A stretch of 64,000 bases of DNA from JAOUEA01 sp963821925 (GCA_963821925.1 CAWGFO010000002.1:310001-374000); one strand, 5' to 3'; shown: positions 42,614 through 51,795, numbered from the stretch's first letter. A program made the numbers and translations. The notes: generated from the sequence alone by a model not told the origin.

Positions 42614-44528
42614 TCTGGACCTCGTCAACGCGTTCGAACGATTCGTTCCCGATGTCGATCGAGCCGTCGTGATCCGGGATCTCGATCGTGCCCTCGGCCG
42701 CGCCGCACGACGACGTCGAGTCGCGGTGGCGGCCTCGGCGGTCTTGATCGTCACGGTCTCGGTGGGTGCGTTCCTAGGTCTGCGACACGTCTTCCGCCCA
42801 GCGCCGCCCCAACAGGAGCGGCCGCCGATCTCCGTGACGCTCCACGGGGCGCCGAAGGCAGGCGTCCTTGTCGGCGACGCGATGTGGGTCGCGACCGAGC
42901 GGGAGGTCGCGGCGATCGACCTCCGCTCGGGCAAGGTCCGGTTCACGATCCCGATGTTCCACGCACACGACGTCGCGTACGCGGCGAACAGCGTGTGGGT
43001 GTCCTCGACGAGGGTCGTGCGGCGGATCGACCCGCACGATGGACGGGTCCTCGCGACGATCCACTTCACGACCGTGATGGACCTCCCTCCGATGCGGCCG
43101 GACTCCATCACTGGTGATGACGAAGCGATCTGGGTCGCGGGCGACCGCGGGATGTTGGCGAAGGTCGACCCGACGGACGACTCTGTCGCGCAGTACGCCC
43201 GTCTCCCCGGCGTGATCCAGGATCTCGACCTGGCCGACGGCCAGCTGTGGGTCGCCCAGGATCGATGGGGTCTCACGCGGCTTGATCCATCGAACGGTGA
43301 CGTCCTGCAGCGGATCGAGCCGACCCTTCCCGGTGATCGAGGGCTGTTCGCCTTCTCCATCGCCGTCACGCCCGAGGGCGTCGTGGCGTCCGGTGAACTC
43401 GGTCGCGAGGACGCGTCGGGGAACTGGGGGTATCTGCCCGGCTGCGCGCTCGTCCGAGTGGATCGAGAGACCGCCCGGTCCACCGTGTCCCGTGCACCCG
43501 GATGCGACCTCGTGGACGGTGGCGACGTCGGCTACCTGCAGTTCGGCGGTCACCGGCTCGTCCAGGTGGACCTTCGGACACTCGAGATCTCCCGTCCCGT
43601 CAGGTTCGACGGACGCTTCGTCTTCTCCGCTTCGGGTGACACGATCTGGATCACCGATGGCAACGACGGCTCGGTGCGCGACATGCTCTTCTCGGGCGCG
43701 CCGGTCGTGGCGACACCGGAGCCATCCCCTGCGACGCCGATCGAGGGCGCTCACCCCGACGGGCGGCTCGTCTTCTATCAGAAGGGCCACCTGAGCCAGA
43801 TCCAGGGTGATGGGACGGGCCTCGAGCGCCTCGGGCACGTCCCGTTCGGGTCGACCAGCGTGTCGCCCGATGGCGCTCGGATCGCCGTAGCGCAAGGGAT
43901 CGGGACCGGCGCGGGCATCCTCGAGATCTACTCGCTGGGGACCGGTGATCTCCTCCAGACCGTGAGGATGAACGAGTTCATCAACCCGTACGCCCCCGAC
44001 TGGTCGCCGGACGGGTCGACGCTCGTGTTCATGGACTCGCGAGCGGACCTTCGGTTCGTCGACGTCGGGACGGGTCAGCTCGACCGGATCCCGATGGGCT
44101 CCGTTCGCGCGGGGGAGCCGGCGTGGTCTCCTGACGGGTACGAGGTCGCCTTCGTCAACGACGCGAACGCTCGGAGCCTCAGCGGCAACCTGATGGTGGT
44201 CCCGCTCGGCGGTGGCACCCCTCGGATGGTCGCCGACGTGGACGGGTACATCCAAACGCCTGACTGGGCTCCCGACGCTCGGAGGCTCACGTTCGCGGCC
44301 GAGGTGGATGGCACGACGCAGCTCTTCGTCGTCGACGCTGACGGTGATCACCTGAGGCAGATCACCGACGGTGCCGTCGACATCGCCGAGCCCGTGTGGT
44401 CATCCGACGGGTCATGGATCGCGTACGTCGCCTCGGGTGAGATCCGCGCGATCCGCCCGGACGGATCCGATGAGATCGAGATCGTGTCGGGGGTCAGCGA
44501 CCCGACGGAACTCGCCTGGCGGACCTGA
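42600..44528 (+). CDS. TolB-like propeller membrane partner of ECF sigma factor (pair 5)
   Basis: A 642-residue protein. A cytoplasmic N-terminus of about 40 residues precedes one helix (VAVAASAVLIVTVSVGAFLGL). The outer part has an NHL/YVTN-like half (residues about 75-370, IDLRSGKVRFTIPMF, VRRIDPHDGRVL, LARVDRETARSTV) and a TolB/PD40 half (about 370-640) with repeats such as PDWSPDGSTLVFMDSRADLRFVD, PAWSPDGYEVAFVND and PVWSSDGSWIAYVASG. No frame break. The WD40-like front end is probably a protein or ligand sensor. It lacks the P-x-L-W-x-E motif of pairs 2 to 4. Anti-sigma action is inferred from the operon. Confidence 0.78.
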   Translation: MSKLDLDLVNAFERFVPDVDRAVVIRDLDRALGRAARRRRVAVAASAVLIVTVSVGAFLGLRHVFRPAPPQQERPPISVTLHGAPKAGVLVGDAMWVATEREVAAIDLRSGKVRFTIPMFHAHDVAYAANSVWVSSTRVVRRIDPHDGRVLATIHFTTVMDLPPMRPDSITGDDEAIWVAGDRGMLAKVDPTDDSVAQYARLPGVIQDLDLADGQLWVAQDRWGLTRLDPSNGDVLQRIEPTLPGDRGLFAFSIAVTPEGVVASGELGREDASGNWGYLPGCALVRVDRETARSTVSRAPGCDLVDGGDVGYLQFGGHRLVQVDLRTLEISRPVRFDGRFVFSASGDTIWITDGNDGSVRDMLFSGAPVVATPEPSPATPIEGAHPDGRLVFYQKGHLSQIQGDGTGLERLGHVPFGSTSVSPDGARIAVAQGIGTGAGILEIYSLGTGDLLQTVRMNEFINPYAPDWSPDGSTLVFMDSRADLRFVDVGTGQLDRIPMGSVRAGEPAWSPDGYEVAFVNDANARSLSGNLMVVPLGGGTPRMVADVDGYIQTPDWAPDARRLTFAAEVDGTTQLFVVDADGDHLRQITDGAVDIAEPVWSSDGSWIAYVASGEIRAIRPDGSDEIEIVSGVSDPTELAWRT

Positions 44529-44885
44529 GCCGGCGGTGGTTTCGTATCTATGTCGCCCTCCCGAACGAAGTAGAGATCGATAACAATCCGGCGTTCGCGC
44601 CCGTCGATACCCGGCTACACCCTGCTCGAGGCGATACATGGCGTACTCCAGCTTGTCCCCCGCACGCGGCTGGTCGCGGCTGAGAGCGCGACCTGTGATG
44701 TCGTCGTGGTAGTCCTGAGGCGCTTGGAGGACGTCGCGTGCTCCGGAGAACGGGCTCGCCGCCAAGTTCGGCGAGCGGAGTCCGCGCTGCGGAGGCCTTC
44801 GAGGGGAGTCGGCGCTGCGGAGGCTTTTCTCATCTGGAGTGCCGATGAGGCGGATCTGCCCGGAATCTCAGCAGGCAGCTCCGCC

Positions 44886-45709
44886 ATGAGCTCGGATACG
44901 ATCGCTAGGATGGCGAGCCCCGGATGGCCCGATGACTTCAACGCCCTCAAAGCCGGCGTGGGATGTGAGTTCTGTGCCACGCAACGCGATCAGATCGTTC
45001 GATATGCCTTCACGGCCAACTGCGCCTTACACCATGACACGTTCGACCTGACGGCCGGTGGCGGTGCCGATCCATCGGCAAGCCGACGCCTGGCCTGGGC
45101 TGCGGGTCGGTTGTGGTTCACGGGACGCGCAAAGTCTGAACCCGGCGCTCGGAAGCTGGATCACAACCTCGAGGGGTCACGACGATCTATACGGACCGCT
45201 GGCATAGCGCGCTCTTCGCCGGTCCAGCAACGGATACGGGCGCATCGACATCTCGGGAGGCTCCCGGATCGGCCCCGGCTGGAACCCGGAGGCTGCACAC
45301 CCGCGAACTGGGACGTGACCGCGACGGCACGGAGCTGTATCAGGCAACGGACCGGTCAGGTTCTGATGCGTACCTGCAACGCCGCGGATTCGGCCCCGGG
45401 TACACCGTCGTGGTCCACCGCGGCGATCGACACGTCACCGAGCCGACTGACCTCTCCGAAGAGGAGGCGGCAGGCTTCTGGCGCGAGGTCCTGCTGGTGT
45501 CTCGCGCCGTGGAGCAGGTGTACTCGCCCCTGAAGATGAACCTGATGATGCTCGGCAACCAGGTGCCACATCTCCACACCCATATCGTGCCGAGGTACCG
45601 GGATGACGCAGATGCGGGCGGACCGTCGGCGTGTCGCAAGACGCACGAGCGGGAGCTACGGCAGGCCGGCGCGTACCACCTGTCAAGCGGTTCGACCGGG
45701 TACGCATGA
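44886..45709 (+). pseudogene. Decayed HIT-family hydrolase gene
   Basis: Two parts of a HIT protein are separated by frame breaks. The N-terminal part in one frame, from ATG 44886, has ASPGWPDDFNALKAGVGCEFC, as in actinobacterial HIT proteins. The C-terminal part in another frame, from about 45330, has DAYLQRRGFGPGYTVVVHRG, TDLSEEEAAGFWREVLLVSRAVEQVYSPLKMNLMMLGN and the catalytic motif HLHTHIVPRY (H-x-H-x-H). The roughly 300 bases between do not join in one frame. It was probably a nucleotide hydrolase or transferase. It is clearly damaged, more than one homopolymer error would explain. Confidence 0.5.
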
Positions 45710-46223
45710 AGGTCAACCGAACCATGCGAGGACGTCGTGCTTCACCTGCAACGCCTCTCGAAGTCGCTGGCGAACGGTCGCGGAGCTCGAAGTGCGCCTG
45801 GGGGGGACAGCGCGAAGCGGTCTCGACGGGGACTCCGTACCGGCAACAGTACCGCGTCGACGCTACCATGACGACGATCATGCGGGAGCATGCATGGTCC
45901 ACGCCTGAGATAGGCGAAGACGCCGAGCCTGACCGGGGTGCCGACGTGAGTCGCGAGGGCTCGTCGTGGCTGACCGAGCGGCCAGAGTACTCCCGGTCGC
46001 TCTCGGGCGATCAGCCTGTGTTCGATGGCGACGGACCTGCTCGAGATGGAATCGGTGACCGGCATCGGGCGAGGCGTCGGCAAGGTTCGTCGCGCGAGGT
46101 CGAAGTGGGAGAGGACGCGGCACGGAAGCGATCTGAGACGGCAGGCGGTTACAGCATCGCGTTGATGCGCGACGAGAGGCCTGGCGAGACAGCGATCGCC
46201 GCGAAGCAGGACATCGGAGCCAC
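45710..46223. other. 514-base region, no gene recognised
   Basis: Short frames on both strands show no family pattern. It lies between the HIT remnant and the right-end repeat of region B. Confidence 0.5.
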
Positions 46224-46315
46224 GACGCGGACACACCGCGGACACGGACCATCGTCGCGGAGGAGGAATCCGGGATTCAAGAGACAGGTGACACAGTCCT
46301 TGACCAGGACATCCG
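46224..46315. repeat. Right-end repeat of element region B
   Basis: About 92 bases, the copy of 39102-39194 with about seven differences and a one-base length change in a C run (CCC versus CC). It lies 33 bases before the third tRNA-Thr 3'-end copy. Confidence 0.8.
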
Positions 46316-46348
46316 CTGAAACGCGACTGCGGCGGAGGGCGCCCAGTT

Positions 46349-46397
46349 CTCCATGGTAAGGAGGAGGTCCGGGGTTCGATTCCCCGCTCCAGCTCCA
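46349..46397 (+). repeat. Third copy of the tRNA-Thr 3' end (attachment-site-like)
   Basis: These 49 bases match tRNA-Thr positions 28-76 (29596-29644) without a difference, from the anticodon stem to the CCA. The match stops abruptly at both ends; the base before is T, not C, and the following DNA is unrelated. There is no 5' half, so it is not a functional tRNA. Confidence 0.9.
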
Positions 46398-46834
46398 CAA
46401 AACTACAGGTCATCACCCATTGCCCGTCTGGGAAGTCCAGGCGTGGAGGCAGATCCCACTACGAGCATCCGCGTCTAGCGGAGCACCCGCTCCATCCCGT
46501 CGATCAGTCGCGTCCGGGGTGATGTCGTCGGGGTCGGTCTCGATCTCGATCAGTCGTTGGCTGACTCTCGCCGATCCTGAGGAGGATCCTCGACAACATC
46601 GAGGGCGGGCTCATCCGACGAGGCGCGCGCAGCCCGACCGAGCTTCGCGCCGTAGGCTCGAACGGCGACAACCGATCCCAACACGTAGGGAACCGATTCA
46701 CTCACGCACCGCCAACACACGCGATGAGCGTACGACCGCTCCGAGCCAAGGGGAAGCCCGTCACCCTGCGGGGAGCATCGCCAAGCTCGCCGGGGTCCGG
46801 AGTCCTAGGATGGTGGAGAAGCGCGGAGGACCTG
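46398..46834. other. 437-base region, no gene recognised
   Basis: No family pattern is seen in any frame. This is the first DNA outside the repeat-bounded region and holds the upstream region of the CBS-domain gene. Confidence 0.5.
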
Positions 46835-47215
46835 ATGACAGCCGTTCGAGAGGTCATGAGCACCGACCTGATCACGGTGGCGCCGTCGGCGATGATCAGC
46901 CAGGCCGTCGGGGCCATGTCGAAGGCGGGGGTGGGTTCAGTCCTCGTGCTGGAGGACGGCGTGTTGCTGGGCATCCTGACCGAACGGGACGTCCTTCGCG
47001 TGTTCGATCAGATGCACGCTGACCCCGCCAGGGTCTCCCCGATCACCAAGGGCATGACCCGGGATCCGCAGACCATCGATCCCGAGGCCACGGTGGGCGA
47101 GGCGATGGACAGGATGCTCGACGGCGGATTCCGGCATCTTCCGGTGATGGAGGGCAGGACGCTTGTCGGCATCGTCTCCATGCGCGATCTCGCACGGAGC
47201 ATCTCGAAAGGGTGA
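46835..47215 (+). CDS. CBS-domain-pair protein
   Basis: A 126-residue protein made of two CBS domains: VREVMSTDLITVAPSAMISQAVGAMSKAGVGSVLVLEDGVLLGILTERDVL, then MTRDPQTIDPEATVGEAMDRMLDGGFRHLPVMEGRTLVGIVSMRDL. Such proteins bind adenosine derivatives (AMP, ATP, SAM) and act as regulatory modules or stand-alone energy sensors. GGAGGA at 46825-46830 sets the ATG at 46835. The gene is 73 bases before the ChrB-like gene on the same strand. Confidence 0.85.
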   Translation: MTAVREVMSTDLITVAPSAMISQAVGAMSKAGVGSVLVLEDGVLLGILTERDVLRVFDQMHADPARVSPITKGMTRDPQTIDPEATVGEAMDRMLDGGFRHLPVMEGRTLVGIVSMRDLARSISKG

Positions 47216-47288
47216 GCCTCCAACACGAGGGGAGCCCACCGAGGTTCGGCTCGTGGGTTCAGCCTGCTTGGGATCTGGAGGGCACGAG

Positions 47289-47723
47289 ATGAAGTGGATC
47301 ACGCGAGAGAACGCGAACGTCGATCGGATCGCTTGCCCGTGGCTGATCAAGAGGTTCATCGATCCCGACGCCGAGTTCCTTTTCGTAGCGCGCGACGAGG
47401 TACTCGGCGTTGCGGAACGCGAGAGTGGCAACTCCTACGATGCTCCCGGCGCGAAGTACACCCATCGCGACGGCAAGTGCTCCTTCGACGTCCTCGTCGA
47501 GGAGTTCGGACTCACCGACGATCCCGGGCTGGTGCGCCTCGCCGAAGTGGTGCACGCGGCCGACGTGTCCGAAGACATCGACTCGTCGCCGGAGGGACGG
47601 GGACTGTCGGCCATCGCCCATGGCTTCGCGCTACTCCACGGCACCGATGACCACACGAAGATCGGATTGGAGACGCCGATGTATGACGCTCTGTACGCCT
47701 GGTGTCAGCAGCAGACGACGTGA
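47289..47723 (+). CDS. ChrB-like chromate-resistance protein
   Basis: A 144-residue protein of the ChrB C-terminal type (often annotated chromate resistance protein). It starts MKWITRENANVDRIACPWLI, has FLFVARDEVLGVAERE, a SYDAPGAKYTHRDGKCSFDVLVEEFGL region and ends DALYAWC. ChrB proteins are linked to chromate resistance and regulation, but no ChrA transporter is here; the next gene is an MFS pump instead. The ATG at 47289 follows GGAGGG. It overlaps the MFS gene by 22 bases. Confidence 0.78.
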   Translation: MKWITRENANVDRIACPWLIKRFIDPDAEFLFVARDEVLGVAERESGNSYDAPGAKYTHRDGKCSFDVLVEEFGLTDDPGLVRLAEVVHAADVSEDIDSSPEGRGLSAIAHGFALLHGTDDHTKIGLETPMYDALYAWCQQQTT

Positions 47724-48949
47724 ACACGGCGTCCGAGGAAGCGTCATCGGATCCGATCGCCTCGGACCTGCGCAGGGTCCTTTGGATCCAAGCCCTCCGA
47801 GCCTTCCTGTACGGGTTCGCGAGCGTGCTGCTCGGAGTGACCCTGGCGGGATCCGGCCTGAGTGACTTCGAAGTGGGCCTGGTCTTCACCGCCATCCTGG
47901 TCGGCATGGCGATGGCCTCGACACTCGTCGGCTTCACCGCTCACCGACTGGGATGGCGCCGAGCGTACGGCGGACTCCTGCTCGTCATGGGAGCCGCAGG
48001 GGCCGTTTTCGCGATCACCGCGAACCCTGTCGCGCTCATCATCGCCGCGCTCTCCGGGACGCTATCGACCGACCCGAACGAATCGGGGCCGATCACCTCG
48101 CTTGAGCAAGGCATGATCGGGCAAGCGTCGGCGACGACACGCATCAAGGTGTTCGGCCGCTATAACGCGATCGCGTACATCGCCGGCGCCGCCGGGGCGC
48201 TCGCGGCCGGACTTCCGTCACTCCTGCGCCAGTCGGTGACGGGGCTCCCACAGGATCGCTGGTTCTTCCTGCTGTTCCCGATCATCGCGATCCCCTGCGC
48301 GATCTTGGCGGCCCGTCTGAGCGATCGGGTCGAAGCGAGGGTCGACAAGGGCGACGGATCGCGCTCGACCTTGGGCGCGTCTCGGCGCACCGTCGTCAAG
48401 CTAGCGGCCTTCTTCTCCCTCGACTCGTTCGCAGGCGGCTTCGTCGTCCAGGCATTCGTGGTCTTCTGGTTCGGTCGGCGGTTCGGTGCATCCACCGAAC
48501 TGATGGCGCTCGTGTTCTTCATCTCCGGGTTCCTCCAAGCGGGATCCTCACTCGTTGCCGCCCGCGTCGCGAGGCGCTACGGCCTGCTGAACACCATGGT
48601 CTTCACCCACCTCCCGTCCAACCTCCTCCTCATCCTCGTGCCGTTCGCACCCACGCTCCCCGCCGCGATCCTCGTCTGGTGGAGCCGCGTCGCGTTGTCG
48701 CAGATGGACGTGCCGGCGCGCCAGGCGTACGTCGTGTCCATGGTTGGAGCGGACGAGCGAGTGGCTGCCGCGGCGTTCACGAACACGGCGCGCTACGTGT
48801 CGCGCCCGATCGGACCTGCGTTGTCGGGCGCATTGATGCAGGCAGTCTCGATCGGCGCCCCGTTCGTGGTAGCGGGGTCGCTCAAGGCGGCATACGACGT
48901 GGCCATCTACCTGACGTTCCGACGGGTCAGAGTCGGAGACGAGTCCTAG
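47702..48949 (+). CDS. MFS transporter linked to the ChrB-like gene
   Basis: A 415-residue MFS protein with 12 helices. The loop after helix 2 is TLVGFTAHRLGWRRAYGGLL (the D/H-R-x-G-R/W-R-R signature) and the loop before helix 8 contains RVARRYGLLNTMVF. The start is GTG 47702, inside the end of the ChrB-like gene, implying coupled translation. In actinobacteria this MFS type often follows ChrB-like genes, so export of chromate or of another oxyanion is possible but unproven. Confidence 0.8.
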   Translation: MSAADDVNTASEEASSDPIASDLRRVLWIQALRAFLYGFASVLLGVTLAGSGLSDFEVGLVFTAILVGMAMASTLVGFTAHRLGWRRAYGGLLLVMGAAGAVFAITANPVALIIAALSGTLSTDPNESGPITSLEQGMIGQASATTRIKVFGRYNAIAYIAGAAGALAAGLPSLLRQSVTGLPQDRWFFLLFPIIAIPCAILAARLSDRVEARVDKGDGSRSTLGASRRTVVKLAAFFSLDSFAGGFVVQAFVVFWFGRRFGASTELMALVFFISGFLQAGSSLVAARVARRYGLLNTMVFTHLPSNLLLILVPFAPTLPAAILVWWSRVALSQMDVPARQAYVVSMVGADERVAAAAFTNTARYVSRPIGPALSGALMQAVSIGAPFVVAGSLKAAYDVAIYLTFRRVRVGDES

Positions 48950-49029
48950 CGTTCAAGGGTTCGCCAAGACGCTCGGCGCCGGAGTGATCCACTTGGGCGA
49001 GAACGCTGGACAGGCGTCGATCAGCCGGC

Positions 49030-49248
49030 TCAGCCCCTCGCCGACTCCCAGGCCGGGTGACAGTCAACGTCACGTGAGGCGTGCCGGCGGTAGCTCGTCT
49101 CAACGATCAGACGTCCGCACGAGCACTCGACGTGATCCGTCTCCGCGTGGTGGTGGAAGGCGACTTCACTCCACGTAGCGAATCCGCAGCCATCCTCGTC
49201 GCATCTCAGCTTCCGAGGATTCAGGAGTTCGGGATCTGGACGGTCCAT
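49030..49248 (-). CDS. Small candidate zinc-finger protein
   Basis: A 72-residue frame from ATG 49248. It contains CDEDGCGFATWSEVAFHHHAET followed by DHVECSCGRLIVETSYRRHASRDVDC, giving C-x4-C..H-x3-4-H and C-x-C..H..C spacings like two zinc fingers. This regular pattern is unlikely by chance. I find no named family; it could be a C2H2-like or DksA-like small protein. Support is limited to this pattern and a start codon. Confidence 0.45.
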   Translation of the reverse strand: MDRPDPELLNPRKLRCDEDGCGFATWSEVAFHHHAETDHVECSCGRLIVETSYRRHASRDVDCHPAWESARG

Positions 49249-49358
49249 GAGAGGGATGCTTCAACTGTTCCCGGAGCTGCGCATGGGACAGAGGTCACGT
49301 CTTGCCAGGGCCCTCCTCGCCGACGAAGTGGATCGACGTGACCAACCGGGAACGGCGG

Positions 49359-50144
49359 TCAGCGCGACGCGTGGACCGAGCCCCCGGTGCCGGCCACGCC
49401 GAGCCGAGCCGGCCCCAGCAGGACGCGGACGAGGGCGATCGTCTCCTCCGACGGCGACACCTGCAGCTCCTGGTCGAGCTGACGTTCCAGCGTGCTGAAC
49501 AGCTGGAGCGCCCGGGCCCGGTTGCCCTCGGCGATGTGCGCCCGCATCAAGGCCCGGCAGGCCGATTCCCGGAGGGGTTCGCTCTGCACCGCCAGGAGAC
49601 CGCACTGCACCGCCTCGGCGTGTTCGCCGTGATCGCTGAGCCGCTCGCAGAGGCGCTCGAGCGCGTGGATCCGCAGATCGTGGAACCGCTCCCGCTCGAA
49701 CACGAGCCACTCGTCGTCCCAGTCCGGCAGGAGGTCGTACGCGAGCCGGGGCGACGCGGCCCGTTCTTCTTCCGGTGAGAGTCGATCGTCCAGGACGCGA
49801 TGGGCCAGGGCCTCGCTGGCTCGGAGATCGATCGCCATGCCTGCCGCAGATCGCAGGCTCGCCCCCACCGATGCCACGACCCCGGGCACGAGGCTCCGGA
49901 GCCGCCAGAGCGCGGTCCGGAGGTTCCCCAGGGCCTGGTGGTGCTCGACCTCCGGCCACAGGATGCCGGCGGCGTGCGTCCGCGCGACCGGCTCATCGTG
50001 GAGCGCGAGCAGCGCCGTCAGGCGCTGGGACGGCAACGGCATCTGTGGGCGTCTGTCCCCATCGCTCAGTTCGAAACAACCCAGCACGTGGAGGCGGATC
50101 CCCTCCGGACTTCCCGTTCCCTGATCCGACGGTTCTACCCGCAT
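49359..50144 (-). CDS. SARP-type activator with BTAD domain
   Basis: A 261-residue regulator. The N-terminal part, from ATG 50144, is a winged DNA-binding domain (IRLHVLGCFELSDGDRRPQMPLPSQRLTALLALHDEPVARTHAAGILWPE with N-L-R-T-A-L-W-R-L-R). The C-terminal part is a bacterial transcriptional activator (BTAD) TPR-like bundle (ALERLCERLSDHGEHAEAVQCGLLAVQSEPLRESACRALMRAHIAEGNRARALQLFSTLERQLDQEL). This is the layout of small SARP regulators, which often control secondary metabolism. No biosynthetic cluster lies nearby; the divergent RTX-like gene is a possible target. Confidence 0.8.
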   Translation of the reverse strand: MRVEPSDQGTGSPEGIRLHVLGCFELSDGDRRPQMPLPSQRLTALLALHDEPVARTHAAGILWPEVEHHQALGNLRTALWRLRSLVPGVVASVGASLRSAAGMAIDLRASEALAHRVLDDRLSPEEERAASPRLAYDLLPDWDDEWLVFERERFHDLRIHALERLCERLSDHGEHAEAVQCGLLAVQSEPLRESACRALMRAHIAEGNRARALQLFSTLERQLDQELQVSPSEETIALVRVLLGPARLGVAGTGGSVHASR

Positions 50145-50452
50145 CGCGAACCACCGTGCTCCTTCAGGGGGGAAGGCCCGAAGCGCGAGGGCCCCGCCGG
50201 GCGGGCGACCCACCAGGACCTCGCACGACATCTTGTGATGTCTTTCGCTGAGTTCTACCCCAGCGCAACCGAGCGGCGCAAGTGCCGGTCGGGCCCCGAG
50301 GGACGGGACGCTCGGGTGACGGGCCGTTGATGCTCAGGCGACGCCTGAGGAACGGCGATGACACGGCCGCGTGACGGCCTCGCGTCACGATGGAGCCGGC
50401 GGCCGGGGGCGCTGCCCCGCTTACGGGCGGAACCTCGACGAGGGAGGACGGG
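50145..50452. other. 308-base divergent region between SARP gene and RTX-like gene
   Basis: No gene is recognised. It holds the promoters of the two divergent genes; no clear operator was identified. Confidence 0.5.
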
Positions 50453-51774
50453 ATGAGTAACTCGGGAAGGCGGGTCCGCAGTCGGGGACTCGTCGCCATC
50501 GGGGCCGCGGTCTCGCTGGCGATCTACATGGCGGTGATCGCGGTGCCTGCCAGCGCCGCGACGACGTGCGTGGTGACGGGCGTCAGTCCGAACCAGGTCA
50601 TGACGGTGACCTTGGCTGCCGACACCGACACGGCGACCCTCGTCGTGAACGGGGCGAACATCGACGTCAACGCCGGAGCCTGCGTACCGGTCGCAACGAC
50701 CGCAGGAGTGTCCTCGATCGTCGTGAACGCGGACACGTTGGCGCAGGTCGAGGCCCAGACCGTGACGGTGAACGGTGCGGGCGGCAGCTTCACGGCGTCG
50801 ATCGCGATCAACATGGGTGCCGGGGACGACACCGTGAGTGCCAACAACACCGGCGGCGACGCGATCACGGCTGACCTCGGTGATGGCAACGACACTTCAA
50901 CAGCGCCACTGCGAACGGCGCGATGAGCGTCACCGGCGGCGCCGGGAACGACTTGATCACCGGCGGCGATGGCGGCGACACCCTCAACGCGGGCGACGGC
51001 ACCAATACGGTGAACGGCGGTGGCGGCAACGACACCGTGACGACCGGGAGCGGCGTCGACGACGTGAGCGGGGGCGACGGCAACGACACCCTGAACACCG
51101 GGGCCGGCGGCGACACCGTCAACGGCAACGTGGGCGACGACACCGTCAACGCCGGCGATGGCGGCAACAACGTCAGCGGCGGCGACGGCAACGACTCCCT
51201 GACCACCGGGAGCGGCGCCGACGACGTCTTCGGTGACGACGGCGACGACACCGTGCACGCGGGTGCCGGGGCCGACACCCTCCATGGATCGACCGACCGC
51301 GACGCCCTGTGGGGCGAGGCCGGCGACGACACGCTCCTGGGCGAGGGTGGCAGCGACACGCTGGCGCCCGGTGAGGGCGACGACGACGTGAACGGCGGCA
51401 CGAGCGTGGACACCATCACGTTCGTGGACGCGACCGTCGCGGTCGACGTGGACCTGACGAACGGGTTCGCCTCGACGGGCTCCGACGACGACACGATCGA
51501 CCTGGTCGAGAGCGTCATCGGCTCGGGCTTCGCCGACACGATCCGCGGCCAGGTCGGGAACAACACCCTCAGCGGCGGCAAGGGCCCGGACTCGATCCGC
51601 GGCGCCCAGGGGGACGACGTCCTCCACGGCAACGGAGGCAAGGACACCCTCCGCGGAGGAGACGGTGACGACGACGTCTACGGCGAGGGCGGCGCGGACG
51701 CCCTGTTCGGCGGCGGCGGCACCGACTTCTGCAGCGGCGGAGGTGGGAAGAACACGTTCAAGGGCTGCGAGTAG
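50453..51774 (+). pseudogene. Secreted RTX-like Ca-binding repeat protein, one frameshift
   Basis: From ATG 50453 (after AGGGAGGA) a signal peptide ends at AVPASA, followed by a short head with SVTLAADTDTATLVVNGANIDV. The frame breaks at about 50893-50897 where one base is missing; it resumes as FNSATANGAMSVTGGAGNDLITGGDGGDTLNAGDG. The rest has about 14 nonapeptide repeats of the type GG-D/N-G-N/D-D-T-L/V (RTX motif) and ends KGCE. RTX proteins bind Ca2+ outside the cell. No type I secretion ATPase is visible here, and the Sec signal suggests another route. The joined product is about 440 residues. The break may be a sequence error. Confidence 0.7.
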
Positions 51775-51795
51775 CCGCATCTCGACAGTCCCCAA

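Larger units (their letters stand above)
39233..46397. mobile_element. Element-like region B (no integrase seen)
   Basis: It runs from the second to the third tRNA-Thr 3'-end copy. It starts with the same 20 bases as region A and ends with the same 92-base block. It holds two ECF sigma/membrane-partner pairs (4 and 5) and a decayed HIT-family gene. As with region A, the mobility call rests on repeat structure; there is no recombinase or transfer gene. Confidence 0.5.

Noticed and set aside
46349..46397. A second functional tRNA-Thr gene
   Set aside because: Only the 3' half is present; acceptor 5' strand, D arm and half of the anticodon stem are missing.
50920..51770. Regular DNA repeats resembling a CRISPR array
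   Set aside because: The repeats are 27-base codon repeats of the RTX motif within a coding frame, with no unique spacers or cas genes.
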